Shown here: piece after piece, positions 14,646 to 23,788 of the stretch
Layout: each line of letters opens with the position of its first letter
Numbering within the stretch: the first letter of the stretch is position 1
Assembly (NCBI GenBank): GCA_029255105.1
Contig: JAQWWH010000049.1
Location: forward strand, 1 to 62,215
Length of the DNA stretch: 62,215 nt
Source of the DNA: Flavimaricola sp.
GTDB lineage: Bacteria; Pseudomonadota; Alphaproteobacteria; Rhodobacterales; Rhodobacteraceae
Direction: 5' to 3'
The notes under the pieces: model-generated
What the model was told of the DNA's origin: nothing
Database searches by the model: none
The model's input: only the letters and a program-made list of their open reading frames with translations
Program-made: the position numbers and the translations under genes

Positions 14646-17195
14646 ATGCCGCAATTCAAGGAAACACTCAGGCTGACTCGGCGGGATTTACTTCGCTTTG
14701 GTGGAGCTTTTCTACCTATGGCTGTATATCCAAGGCAAAACTACGCCCAAGATGTGTCGCTCCCGGCGCTGATGATTCTCGTCAGAGGCGAGTCGGGGAG
14801 GATGGATCCGAAGCTGCTGGATGCCGTTCTTTCAGAATTCTTCCGTCGCGGAGTGCCCGCGACAGTCCTTTTGGAGGGGCAGTCCCTGACACCCGGGACA
14901 CCGGACGGCCTTCAGGCCTTGATGGACGAATACGCCGCCCGCGAAGGCGGTCTGTTAGAGCTGGCAATTCCTGTCGGGGATGTCGCGGGCCAGCTTCGAT
15001 ACTTTCAGATGCGGACGGCCGGCGTACTGCGCGACCGCATTGCGGGGACACTAAAGCAAGCGACGACGCGGCAGGTCACAACACTCATCGATGACTCGGA
15101 ACTAGGTGGCATCGACGTAGCTGCCTTCCGCTCGGCCGGTTTCCGTGTGTTGATGCGCCCGGGCGACGGTGAATTCAGCGCCGCCTTCGTCGGTCGGGGT
15201 CAGCTTGCGATTTCGGGTGGGGCGACACTGCCTTTGTCTGGCGATCCTGCGCGGGTGACGAGGGCGCTGGATACCATCCTGCGCAACCGCCAAGATGGAA
15301 TTCTGACCCTTGTTTTGCCACGGACCGACCAGCCGGCGACGGACATCGAGGCGACCCGCGCGCTCGCGGCGGCGCAAGCCGACAGGCTGACGGCAGCCTT
15401 GTTGCGAGGCGTGCTCTACCTGACGCGTCCGACGGATTACCTGCTCCAGTTCGGCCCCGAGCAACTGACCGAAGTTGCCGTCCTGCTGTTTTCGCCAAAC
15501 GATCCTGATCAGGACGAGGCCCTGCGCGACTTTGCGGGCCTGCTGTCGGCCAATCGTGTCACCTTTGACCTCGTCGCCGAAACAAGCCCGGCTTGGTTGC
15601 CCCAGGACGCCGGGCGGATCGACTATTGGTCAGGGACACATCCAGAAGGCGCGACCTTGCCCGAGGTCATCGTGTTGACAGACCCCGTGCCGGACGGCGA
15701 CCTGCCGCCGGCAAGCGTGATCCTGCATGCCGGACACGCGCGATCCGGCCCGACGAGATTGCGCGAGGATGGTCGCCTGCACATCTTGACCGAGGACTGG
15801 CCCACGCTCGCCGCGCGGGACTGGCCCGCCCTCGAAAGCGTCGCGGTTGTCATTCGGCCCGAGGATATCGCAACCCCGGTTCAACGGTCCGAGATCTTGC
15901 GCCGGCTTCTGTCCGCGACCCGCGACGGTCAGACCCGCTTTTTGAAACTTGGTATCCTTGCCGATCAACTGCTTGCACCAGACCCCGTTCATCAACGCCT
16001 TTGGGCAACGCAGCGCCGACAGGTCTCGGATCCGCCATCGCCAGCCCTGTTGTCTTCGTCCGAGCGCACGCAATTGCTTGAGGATGCCCAAGTGGCGTGG
16101 ACCTACATTGACCGCTTTACGAGCGCAGAAACGGGCCTTTGCGCGGGCACGGTCCAGGACGGGCCGGTGCGGCGGGTCAACTACGAGGCCACCTTCTGGG
16201 ATATGGCCAGCCAGATGCAGGGCATCGTAGCCGCAGCGCGGCTTGACCTGATCAGCGCCAGCGCAGCGAAGGACCGGTTGGCGCTGATGCTGGGTCATCT
16301 TCCCCTTATGCGACTGGACGGTCAGGACCTGCCACCGGCCGTGTTTGTGACCAACAAGGACAACGAGGTCGTCCGCAGCTCTTTCGACATCTGCGATGCG
16401 GGACGCTTTCTGATTGCATTGCGACTTGCGGTGCAAAGCGGCCTTTTGCCCGAAGAAACCGCATCGACGCTCATAGACAGTTGGGATCTGAAGTCGGCCG
16501 TATCTGACGGGCGGCCCTTTAATCATGACGGACGCCGCTGGCGCGACACCTCGCTGTCGCACTGTACGCCCTATATCGCCCCAGCCTTTGAAGATCTTGG
16601 TCTGCCTCTGGCCACCACCTATCCGCCACTGCCCGAACTCCCCAGCGCGGATTCGCGCATGGACCTTCTGTACGCGGTCGCGACCAAGGGGTCCTACGGG
16701 ACTGAACCCCTGCTGCTTCAGGCCATCGAACGCGGCGCGAGCCCTGAATCGTCCTTTCTGACCGATGTCCTTTTCGATGCTCAGCTGAGCTGGTTTGAGG
16801 ACACCGGACGCCTCAAATGCGTGTCCGAGATTCCGCTGAATGTTGCGCCCTGGTTCACCTACCAGGGTCTGAGGGTGGACAGGACGGGGGCCGAATCGTG
16901 GACAATCCTTAGCCCCCGCGACAACGACGCGTTCCAAAGCGAGGAGTTCCAGAAGCGGATCGAACTTCTAAGCTCCAAATCCGCCTACCTCTGGGCCGCC
17001 GTCTATCCGCATCCCCACTCTAGCCGACTGCTCGATTTGATCCGGGACAAGGCTCGGATCGATGGTTTTGGCTTTTCCGTAGGCGTCTATACCGAGACGC
17101 TTCTGGCGATGACAAACTACTCCGACCTCAACACAAACGGCGTGATCCTGGCCGCGATCGCACGGATGCTGACCCAGGACGCCTCCGAAGAGTAG
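14646..17195 (+). CDS. Tat-exported DUF3131-domain protein of polysaccharide locus
   Basis: 849 residues. The N-terminus TRRDLLRFGGAFLP is a twin-arginine signal. Residues about 40-450 form an alpha/beta region without a family I can name; it contains deacetylase-like fold hints (LMILVRGESGRMDPKLLDAVL). From about 480 the sequence matches DUF3131: AWTYIDRFTSAETGLCAGTV, YEATFWDMASQMQGIVAA, and a C-terminal VGVYTETLLA. DUF3131 proteins are glucoamylase-fold periplasmic proteins, often beside glycosyltransferases. It is divergent from the synthase gene, which supports a shared role in making or modifying the polymer. The start has a GAGAG ribosome site. Confidence 0.78.
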   Translation: MPQFKETLRLTRRDLLRFGGAFLPMAVYPRQNYAQDVSLPALMILVRGESGRMDPKLLDAVLSEFFRRGVPATVLLEGQSLTPGTPDGLQALMDEYAAREGGLLELAIPVGDVAGQLRYFQMRTAGVLRDRIAGTLKQATTRQVTTLIDDSELGGIDVAAFRSAGFRVLMRPGDGEFSAAFVGRGQLAISGGATLPLSGDPARVTRALDTILRNRQDGILTLVLPRTDQPATDIEATRALAAAQADRLTAALLRGVLYLTRPTDYLLQFGPEQLTEVAVLLFSPNDPDQDEALRDFAGLLSANRVTFDLVAETSPAWLPQDAGRIDYWSGTHPEGATLPEVIVLTDPVPDGDLPPASVILHAGHARSGPTRLREDGRLHILTEDWPTLAARDWPALESVAVVIRPEDIATPVQRSEILRRLLSATRDGQTRFLKLGILADQLLAPDPVHQRLWATQRRQVSDPPSPALLSSSERTQLLEDAQVAWTYIDRFTSAETGLCAGTVQDGPVRRVNYEATFWDMASQMQGIVAAARLDLISASAAKDRLALMLGHLPLMRLDGQDLPPAVFVTNKDNEVVRSSFDICDAGRFLIALRLAVQSGLLPEETASTLIDSWDLKSAVSDGRPFNHDGRRWRDTSLSHCTPYIAPAFEDLGLPLATTYPPLPELPSADSRMDLLYAVATKGSYGTEPLLLQAIERGASPESSFLTDVLFDAQLSWFEDTGRLKCVSEIPLNVAPWFTYQGLRVDRTGAESWTILSPRDNDAFQSEEFQKRIELLSSKSAYLWAAVYPHPHSSRLLDLIRDKARIDGFGFSVGVYTETLLAMTNYSDLNTNGVILAAIARMLTQDASEE

Positions 17196-17215
17196 GCCGG
17201 AGGCGCAGGGCTGGA

Positions 17216-18652
17216 TCAGGGATTGGCGCAGTCGATCACGCCGGGGGCGACCGCCCCGGACAAGATGAAAGCAGCGGGATCAAGATCGAATTGCATTGTC
17301 CCGGCAAGGCATTGGGCGCGCAGGGTGTCGGCGGCAAGGGCGACATTGGCGACCAGATTGCCAAAGGCAGCTTCACTCAGCCCGAACGAGGTTCCGAGGT
17401 AGGCGTGCAACGGTACCTGGACCTTAAGGTCGGCATCAAGCGCCATGAGCTGGCGATAGGTCCCGGCAGGGAAATGACGCAGGTTGTCGAGCATCCCGCT
17501 TTCACGCGCAAAATTATGGTATTCGGGCCGGATCCCGGCGTCGTTGTCGTTGATATGGGTGCGCTGCAATGGCATCGCGCCTTGGGGCAGGTTGCCAGAC
17601 GCAAGGTCGAAAGCATTCTTGCTGGCCGACATGAGTTGGCCATCCTCGGACCAGTACCAACGGTCAACATAGTCGATGTTGCCGAACCGGTCCTGCTGGT
17701 TCAGGACAAAGTCCAGAACAGCAACATTGGCCAGATCCGCCATCCAGAAGACGATTTGACGCGGGTTGGGATCGGTTCCCATCGCCTCGGCAATCTGAGG
17801 GTCTGTGATAGCGACCGCGACGCCTTCGGCGACCGCCTCGGCCAAGGGCCGGTCAGATCGCAGAGCAAGATAGGGTGCGGTTTGTTGAAAGGCAGAATAG
17901 ACCTCAATGCCCCAGTCTGCGTCGCTGGTCCCGTTGATCTCAGGGCCGTAGTCATCACCACGGTTGCGCAGCATCGTGCCGTAGATCGCGCTGCGATCCG
18001 CCACAAAGACGTCGTCTGTCGGAACATAGCTGTCGGGGTTTGCGTGTGCGGCGACAAAGATTTCCCAAGCGGCCTGCATCATCGGGCCAGAACCGCGGAC
18101 CTGCGCAATCTCGACCCCGGGTTGGGCGATTTCTTCAAGGTGCATCGCCCGGTCCATGCTGCGCCAGACGGCCGGAGGGACCCCGACATCCGCGCCCAGG
18201 AAGCGGGAAAGATGATAATAAAGCAATGGCGATTGGGAAAAGGTGCCGCTTGTCCGCGGATCGTTCATGCTTGGCTTGATCCGGACGATTTCACCGCCGC
18301 TGCTACGTTTGGCATCCTTACCTTCGACGCAGGCCGTCGCCTCAAAGCCCTCGCGATCGCCGACAAACGGACCAGAGGACAAATCGTGGATGACCATTGC
18401 GGGGCTCGTGCTCCAGGTCTTGGGGCAAAGGCCGATCGTTGGGGCGTAAAGATCAATCCCGCAGTATAGCGCTTCGGTGGCAAGAGCGGCTTCGGAATAG
18501 CGGGCACCGGGCATCGGGGCAATCTGGACACACCGCTCGGTAGTACCATTCGGACTTTGAAACAGGGTCTCATTCCCGACCACCGCGTCGTCGGCTACGG
18601 CAGCAGACGAAATGAGCGCGATGAGGGCAGCGCCTGGCAGGGTTCTATTCAT
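17216..18652 (-). CDS. Secreted protein with Fam20/HipA-kinase-like motifs
   Basis: 478 residues with a Sec signal (MNRTLPGAALIALISSAAVA). Three Cys lie in the first 110 residues. The core has features of Fam20-type atypical kinases: IVRIKP (possible ATP Lys126), LYYHLSRFLGADVGVPP (145-160, like HLDRVLGFRRVPP), LDFVLNQQDRFGNID (Asn318, Asp321, Arg322; like FLxGNMDRH) and INDNDAGI (Asp369/371; like the metal-binding LDNGRGFG). The Glu usual before HLDR in Fam20 is not seen. If active, it would phosphorylate a protein or sugar in the periplasm or outside the cell. This is a motif-based inference. It ends 20 bases from the DUF3131 stop, convergent to it. Confidence 0.5.
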   Translation of the reverse strand: MNRTLPGAALIALISSAAVADDAVVGNETLFQSPNGTTERCVQIAPMPGARYSEAALATEALYCGIDLYAPTIGLCPKTWSTSPAMVIHDLSSGPFVGDREGFEATACVEGKDAKRSSGGEIVRIKPSMNDPRTSGTFSQSPLLYYHLSRFLGADVGVPPAVWRSMDRAMHLEEIAQPGVEIAQVRGSGPMMQAAWEIFVAAHANPDSYVPTDDVFVADRSAIYGTMLRNRGDDYGPEINGTSDADWGIEVYSAFQQTAPYLALRSDRPLAEAVAEGVAVAITDPQIAEAMGTDPNPRQIVFWMADLANVAVLDFVLNQQDRFGNIDYVDRWYWSEDGQLMSASKNAFDLASGNLPQGAMPLQRTHINDNDAGIRPEYHNFARESGMLDNLRHFPAGTYRQLMALDADLKVQVPLHAYLGTSFGLSEAAFGNLVANVALAADTLRAQCLAGTMQFDLDPAAFILSGAVAPGVIDCANP

Positions 18653-18828
18653 GATATGTCCTAACGAATGCGATAAGGCGGAATGCGCTAATCCCTAAAA
18701 CATATCACAAAACCGCTGGTCTTAACTGATCTTTGACAGCGACAGTCCATTTCCTGTGCCGATTGGTGCTGTCAGCATAAAACACAATCTGGACTGGCCG
18801 TCGCTCAGGACGCGCGGGCCAACTGGCC

Positions 18829-19347
18829 TTAATCCGGCATCGGAACTTCAAGAACGCTCGTGCGGTCCAACCCGGTGAGCAAATCCTCAATCACAACAGA
18901 GACGAGTTCGGCCCTGCTTGAAACACCCGACTTGCGATAGATCGCGGCGCATTGCGACTTTATCGTCCCGACCCGTGTCTGGCGCAGGACCGCGATGTCC
19001 GAGATCGAGACGCCCTTGATGGACAGCAGTGCCACATCCCGTTCGGCCTCTGTCAGGTTCCAACTGCGAAAGTGACCCTCGATCACCATCTGAAAGGCAC
19101 CACTGGCGGCATCCAGCTCGCTTTCAATCTTGGAATTGCGGCGCAGCAGTTGGAGATACTGACTAAGGGTCACGACCGCCCCGATGGCAAGGGCGATCAC
19201 GCCGACCAGTTCGACCCAGGTGTGACGGGTAAATTCGGCCAGCTCGATGAACACGTCTGTCGTAAAGACGATACCGCAACTGACCTGCAGAATTGCTGCG
19301 GCAAGAAACATGTTCCGCCGCAGCGTCTGGCTACGATTATGCGTCAT
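18829..19347 (-). CDS. Membrane-anchored LuxR-type HTH regulator
   Basis: 172 residues. Two hydrophobic helices (about 12-33 and 44-64) are followed by a short charged linker and a GerE/LuxR DNA-binding domain (about 110-160): LTEAERDVALLSIKGVSISDIAVLRQTRVGTIKSQCAAIYRKSGVSSRAELVS has the order of the four helices. No receiver or autoinducer domain is present, so the helices may sense the membrane or partner proteins. It overlaps the 3-prime end of the cytochrome b561 gene by 11 bases and is probably co-transcribed with it, suggesting a redox-linked signal. Confidence 0.8.
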   Translation of the reverse strand: MTHNRSQTLRRNMFLAAAILQVSCGIVFTTDVFIELAEFTRHTWVELVGVIALAIGAVVTLSQYLQLLRRNSKIESELDAASGAFQMVIEGHFRSWNLTEAERDVALLSIKGVSISDIAVLRQTRVGTIKSQCAAIYRKSGVSSRAELVSVVIEDLLTGLDRTSVLEVPMPD

Positions 19348-19900
19348 TCGACTCCTCGTCGCCGGGGGCTTTCTCCCCGGTTATCATCGCCTTAATGAGG
19401 TTCTCACGATGGCGCCAGCTTGAAAAGATCACCCCAGCGACGTGACCCGCCACAAGGACCAGAAGCAGGTTTACCAACGTCTTGTGTGTGTCCTCGACCC
19501 AGCTTTGGCCAAAGTAGGCATCCATGCCCATCATATAGCCGGTTGTCCCGACCGCTGCGAGCGTCGCGAGGAGTGCCAGGATCATGGCGGCACCCGCCGG
19601 ATTGTGGCCAAGATAGCGGCCCTCCCGCCCGCCCACCATGTCGCGTAGATAGACCAGCAGGCGCATGGGGCTTGGAACAAAGTCGGCAAAGCGGGCATGT
19701 CGACCCCCGATCATGCCCCAAACCAGCCGAAACGCAATCAGCGCCACAACAATGTATCCCATTGTCCTGTGCAGTTTGCGCGGCTCGTCAAAGGCGTAGG
19801 TCAGTGCGACCATGCTTACCAGCGACCAGTGAAAGAGGCGCACCCCAAGGTCCCAGACCTGGACCCGCTCGGACGTCTGCGAAGAATCGTAAAGTGTCAT
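19337..19900 (-). CDS. Cytochrome b561 family protein
   Basis: 187 residues with four membrane helices. Candidate b-heme ligands are the His of LGVRLFHWSLV, KLHRTMGYI, VEDTHKTLVNLL and VAGHVAGV, the pattern of the bacterial cytochrome b561 / Ni-Fe-hydrogenase cytochrome b family. These proteins move electrons between quinol and a periplasmic partner. Here the partner could be the small PepSY protein encoded 21 bases upstream in the same direction, a pairing often seen in Proteobacteria. Confidence 0.88.
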   Translation of the reverse strand: MTLYDSSQTSERVQVWDLGVRLFHWSLVSMVALTYAFDEPRKLHRTMGYIVVALIAFRLVWGMIGGRHARFADFVPSPMRLLVYLRDMVGGREGRYLGHNPAGAAMILALLATLAAVGTTGYMMGMDAYFGQSWVEDTHKTLVNLLLVLVAGHVAGVIFSSWRHRENLIKAMITGEKAPGDEESNDA

Positions 19901-19921
19901 GATGCGCCTCCTTTCTTTAGG

Positions 19922-20179
19922 TCAGGCTTCGATACGGTCGAGTTCTTCGCCGGTGTTCGGGTCGAAGAACACTTCCATGTTAGTACCTTCGACCTTGCCA
20001 TATATCTCGTAGCAGCCGCCGCCGTTGATCTTGAACGAGATGACTTCGCCGCCTTCTTCTTCGAACGACTTGATCGATTCCCAGATCGGCTTCAATTCAG
20101 CGCCGGGGTTACAGGAAGGTTCAGCAAACACCGGGGCCGCAGCGGTTGAGAAAAGGGCGGCAATCATGAATTTTTTCAT
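19922..20179 (-). CDS. PepSY-domain small periplasmic protein
   Basis: 85 residues with a signal peptide (MKKFMIAALFSTAAAPVFA). The mature part, with EVISFKINGGGCYEIYGK and MEVFFDPNTGEELDR, is a single PepSY domain. Cys pairs (one in SCNPG, one in GGCYE) may form a disulfide. PepSY proteins bind or inhibit partners in the periplasm, and pairing with cytochrome b561 is recurrent. Start 20179 gives the clear signal peptide; longer in-frame starts do not. Confidence 0.82.
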   Translation of the reverse strand: MKKFMIAALFSTAAAPVFAEPSCNPGAELKPIWESIKSFEEEGGEVISFKINGGGCYEIYGKVEGTNMEVFFDPNTGEELDRIEA

Positions 20180-20831
20180 TGGGGGAAACTCCATTTGTTG
20201 TCGTGACAGCGTCAGGCTGACCACGAACCGGAGCTACGACCGAACCTGAGAAGTCTTCTATTGACCTCAAGTTTACACTGATCCCCATAAGCCAAAACTT
20301 ACCCGTCTATAGCCAAAGTTGTACGCGGGATCTTGCCGGATTTCCCGCAAGCGACCGACCGCCATTTTTCAGGCAAAATTGCGCTGACGAAGCCGTCAGG
20401 CGAATGCAAGCCTCACCCTGCTGACGCCGGTCCCAGAGGCTGCCGCCGCGATTTGGCAGGGCCGGCGGCGGGCTGACCGTGAACCTCAAGGTCGATACTT
20501 CGGACACCGGCAAGCGCGGCGTATTGCCATCAGATTGGGCTGTAGAGAAGCCCCGCCCCATTGGTTGGAGCGTAGCCAGATCAATTTGAACTTGGATAAA
20601 TTGGACTTGGCCTTCCCGACCTTCTGTTGTCCTATCGGTTCTGCCTGCCCGATCAAGGGCCGGCAGGAATATGCGGGGTCCGGCCTAGGTGTGCAGAAGG
20701 ACGCGGTGGCGGGCCGGATCGGAGAACTGATGGTCCGGATGCGGTTTTCTGCCCTCCCCGGAGGAGGTCGTGGCCAAGCCAATCTGGCTCCGCTCAAGAA
20801 TGGGTCGCGCGCGACCCCCTAGGAGGTGATC
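20180..20831. other. Long intergenic region before carbohydrate locus
   Basis: 652 bases without a supportable gene. The only marked structure is the inverted repeat at 20582-20603. The frames here are Pro/Arg-rich and look non-coding. Confidence 0.4.
20582..20603. promoter_or_regulatory. Inverted repeat upstream of TIM-barrel isomerase gene
   Basis: CAATTT (20582-20587) and AAATTG (20598-20603) around 10 bases, in a short AT-rich island of an otherwise GC-rich region. It may be an operator or promoter element for the operon starting at 20832. Confidence 0.35.
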
Positions 20832-21818
20832 TTGTCCGACCGTCCCAATCGCCCGCGCTATGCGGCCCGGCTCAATGCCTTTAAGCTGGCGCCCGATATG
20901 CCTGCCAAACCTGATGTTGCAGACATGATCGCGGCGGCCGGACAAGTTGGCGGGCTTGATGCGGCTGACCTGAACTTCCCCGATCATTTCGTGGGCTACA
21001 GCACCGCTGATCTGTCCGGCCTTCTGGCCGCCCAAGGCATGGCGCTGAACGGGCTGGCCATGCGCTACTATACAAATCCGGGCTACCGGCTTGGCGCCTT
21101 TACCAACCCCGATCCTGCCGTCCGCACAGCCGCTATCGACGAGACGAGGGCGGGTATCGACGCGCTTGTCGCCATGGGTGGCCAGCAGATGACCCTATGG
21201 ATGGGGCAGGACGGTTTTGATTATGCCTTTCAGGGCGACTACGGACGCATGTGGGACGACACGATTGCGGCCTTGCAGGTGGTTGCCGACCACGCCCCCG
21301 AGGTCGAGGTCGCGATTGAATACAAACCGAACGAACCCCGCGCCTATGCCCTGATGCCCGATGCCGCGACGACCCTCTTGGCGATCAAAGAGGCTGATCG
21401 CCCCAACCTTGGCGTTACCCTCGACTTTGCCCATGTCCTTTACGCTGACGAGATGCCCGCCCATGCCGCCCACCTGATCGTGCGGCATTCGCGCCTGATG
21501 GGCGTTCACCTGAACGATGGCTACGGCAAGCGGGACGATGGCCTGATGGTGGGCACCGTCCACCCCGTCCAGACGGTCGAGTTGTTCGTGGAACTGGAAC
21601 GCATCGGGTATGATGGCGTCATCTACTTTGACACGTTTCCCGACCACGGCGGCCTGAACCCGATTGAAGAGGCGCGGACCAATCTTGCCCTGGTCACCCG
21701 CCTGCGGACCATCGCCGAAGGGCTGGTGGGCGACACGGCACTGGCCGCAGCCATTGCCCGACAGGACGCGGCCATCAGCCAGAGGATCATTGCCGCCGCC
21801 CTTTACGGGGCACTCTGA
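20832..21818 (+). CDS. Xylose isomerase-like TIM barrel protein
   Basis: 328 residues, sugar isomerase / epimerase fold. Candidate metal ligands are the Glu of VAIEYKPNEPR, the Asp-His pair of TLDFAHVLY, the His-Asp of GVHLNDGYGKRDDG and the Asp of IYFDTFPDH, as in L-rhamnose / D-tagatose 3-epimerase relatives. A TTG start at 20832 is proposed because a full AGGAGG lies 5 bases upstream; the GTG at 20826 overlaps that ribosome site. It heads a plus-strand pair with the kinase 3 bases downstream, so it probably makes the ketose that the kinase phosphorylates. The exact sugar is not known. Confidence 0.82.
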   Translation: MSDRPNRPRYAARLNAFKLAPDMPAKPDVADMIAAAGQVGGLDAADLNFPDHFVGYSTADLSGLLAAQGMALNGLAMRYYTNPGYRLGAFTNPDPAVRTAAIDETRAGIDALVAMGGQQMTLWMGQDGFDYAFQGDYGRMWDDTIAALQVVADHAPEVEVAIEYKPNEPRAYALMPDAATTLLAIKEADRPNLGVTLDFAHVLYADEMPAHAAHLIVRHSRLMGVHLNDGYGKRDDGLMVGTVHPVQTVELFVELERIGYDGVIYFDTFPDHGGLNPIEEARTNLALVTRLRTIAEGLVGDTALAAAIARQDAAISQRIIAAALYGAL

Positions 21819-21821
21819 TCC

Positions 21822-22721
21822 ATGACCGGTTCCGTCATGGTGGTCGGCGCGCTGCATCTGGATGTGATCGTCGATGCCCCAAGATTGCCAGCACTTGATG
21901 AAACCCTGATGGGTCATGGTGTTGCCTATGCCTTTGGCGGCAAGGGCGGCAATCAGGCCGCCGCCGCCGCCCGTCTTGGGGCAAGGACGATAATGGCCGG
22001 CCGGGTGGGGGAGGACAGCTTTGCCGCGACTTTGTTGGCCGCCCTTGATGCGGCTGGGGTGGACCGGTCGCAGGTTCTGGCCGGCCCCGGCCCGTCGGGC
22101 ATGAGCGTGGCCATAGTTGAGGCTGGTGGCGATTACGGCGCCGTCGTCGTGTCTGGCGTCAACCGGGAGATCCGGGCAGAGGATGTGACGTTGCCGGATA
22201 ACCTGTCGGTCATGCTGCTGCAGAATGAGATCGGGATTGGGGTGAACCAGCAGATCGCTGCCCGGCTCTTGCCTGCGACCCGGCTGGTCCTGAACGCCGC
22301 CCCGGCAGGGCCGATCCCGGCTGATCTGCTTGCCCGCACGGATCTGTTGGTGGTCAACAGGGTTGAGGCTGCCGCCCTGACCGGGCAGTCGGATGACACT
22401 CTAGATATCACGCTGGCGTTGAAGGCACTGCTAGTGCTTGGTCCCCGGCAGGTGATCATCACACTGGGCGGGGCGGGTCTTGTCAGCGATGGGCAGGACG
22501 GGGCGTTCTCGGCCCCGGCTTTTGCCGTTGACCCGGTGTCGACGCATGGCGCGGGGGATGCGTTCGTCGGCGCCTTGGCGGCAAGGCTCTGCGATGGGGC
22601 GGACCTGCAAGAGGCCTGCCGATTTGCCCAAGCGGCCGCAGCCTTGCACGTTTCCACCCCGGTGGAGGCGCGGTCCAGGGTCACTCCGGCCGACGTAGCG
22701 GCCTTTCTGGCCGGGCGCTAA
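21822..22721 (+). CDS. PfkB-family sugar kinase, ribokinase-like (copy 1)
   Basis: 299 residues. PfkB signature 1 is GGKGGNQAAAAARLGA (about 39-54) and signature 2 is DPVSTHGAGDAFVGAL, with the catalytic Asp in GAGD. The N-terminal VVGALHLDVIVDAP strand has the Asp that holds the sugar ring in ribokinases. It follows the isomerase by 3 bases. Its last 4 bases overlap the end of the convergent aldo/keto reductase gene. A second, only distantly similar ribokinase lies at 34630-35562. Confidence 0.88.
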   Translation: MTGSVMVVGALHLDVIVDAPRLPALDETLMGHGVAYAFGGKGGNQAAAAARLGARTIMAGRVGEDSFAATLLAALDAAGVDRSQVLAGPGPSGMSVAIVEAGGDYGAVVVSGVNREIRAEDVTLPDNLSVMLLQNEIGIGVNQQIAARLLPATRLVLNAAPAGPIPADLLARTDLLVVNRVEAAALTGQSDDTLDITLALKALLVLGPRQVIITLGGAGLVSDGQDGAFSAPAFAVDPVSTHGAGDAFVGALAARLCDGADLQEACRFAQAAAALHVSTPVEARSRVTPADVAAFLAGR

Positions 22722-23746
22722 ACTGTTGGGGCATCCGGGCGGATCAGCCCTTCGGCCTTCAACTCAGCCCATAGTGCCGACGGGATCTCGGCCCCCACCG
22801 CCTGAATGTTTCCGGTCATATCCGCGACGGACTGGCCGCCGGGGATGACGGAGACCACCGATGGATGCATCAAGGGAAAGCGAAACGCCGCATCGACCAG
22901 CCGGACGCCATGGCGATGGCATATCGCCTCAATCCGGCCCACCCGGTCCTTGATGGCCTGTGGTGCGGGCTCATAGTCATAATAGCAGCCCTCCACCGGC
23001 CCCGTCGCCAGAATGCCCGAGTTGTAGGGGCCTCCCACGACAATCCCGATCCCCTTGGACTGGCAAAGGGGAAGCATGGAGGTCAGCGCCTCTTGCTCCA
23101 GCAGCGTATAGCGCCCGGCCAATAGGAACAGGTCCAGATCGCCCCGTTCGGCCAGCCACTGGCACGGTTCCCATTCATTCACACCGGCCCCAAAGGCGGA
23201 AATGACACCCTGATCGCGCAGATCAACCAGCGCCCCGTGCCCGCCATCCATAAAGGCGGCAAGGCTCGCGTCCAGTTTCGCCTGCCCGCCCTGATTGCGC
23301 ACATCTATGTCGTGCACATAAAGGATATCGACGCGGTCCACCCCCAACCGCTCTAGCGAGAATTCCAGCGACCGGGCCACAGCGTCATAGCTGAAATCAT
23401 AGACCTCATTGCGTGACGGCACCTCGAACCATTTGCCGAAACCATCGCGTTTGTCCGGTGTGGTCGCCTTCAGCAGGCGGCCCACTTTGGTGGACAGCAC
23501 ATATTCGTCGCGCGGCTTGCCACGCAGAAAACGGTTCAGCCGGGTCTCGGACAGGCCAAGCCCGTACAGGGGGGCGGTGTCATAGTAGCGGACCCCGTTG
23601 TCCCACGCCGTCTCAAGGATGGCCTCGGCCTCTGCGTCCGTGATGGCCCGGTACAGGTTCCCCAAAGGGGCCGAGCCAAAGCCAAGTTCGGTAAAGCTTA
23701 ACCCGCCTGTTCCATGCCGGTCCCAGTGCCGTTTTGCCAGTGCCAT
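22718..23746 (-). CDS. Aldo/keto reductase, aldose 1-dehydrogenase-like
   Basis: 342 residues. The AKR tetrad is visible: Asp in YYDTAPLYG, Tyr four residues on, Lys in LSTKVGRL and His in YVHDID. The opening LSFTELGFGSAPLGNL and the long DGFGKWFEVPSRNEV insert resemble D-threo-aldose 1-dehydrogenase (L-fucose dehydrogenase) and pyridoxal 4-dehydrogenase relatives. Such enzymes oxidise a cyclic aldose at C1 using NAD(P). The two RbsD/FucU mutarotase-like genes nearby would supply the right anomer, which supports the role. The ATG at 23746 has GGGAGG upstream. It is divergent from the BtpA gene. Confidence 0.85.
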   Translation of the reverse strand: MALAKRHWDRHGTGGLSFTELGFGSAPLGNLYRAITDAEAEAILETAWDNGVRYYDTAPLYGLGLSETRLNRFLRGKPRDEYVLSTKVGRLLKATTPDKRDGFGKWFEVPSRNEVYDFSYDAVARSLEFSLERLGVDRVDILYVHDIDVRNQGGQAKLDASLAAFMDGGHGALVDLRDQGVISAFGAGVNEWEPCQWLAERGDLDLFLLAGRYTLLEQEALTSMLPLCQSKGIGIVVGGPYNSGILATGPVEGCYYDYEPAPQAIKDRVGRIEAICHRHGVRLVDAAFRFPLMHPSVVSVIPGGQSVADMTGNIQAVGAEIPSALWAELKAEGLIRPDAPTV

Positions 23747-23788
23747 GCCATCCTCCCTGATGTGCTGCCATGCTAGCACGAAATCCTT

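Noticed and set aside
15630-16937. 435-codon minus-strand frame inside the DUF3131 gene
   Set aside because: Antisense shadow with a composition unlike protein; the plus-strand gene has a Tat signal and a known domain.
20280-20831. Possible gene remnant in the spacer before the TIM-barrel gene
   Set aside because: No frame of either strand gives a recognisable domain or a continuous protein-like composition.
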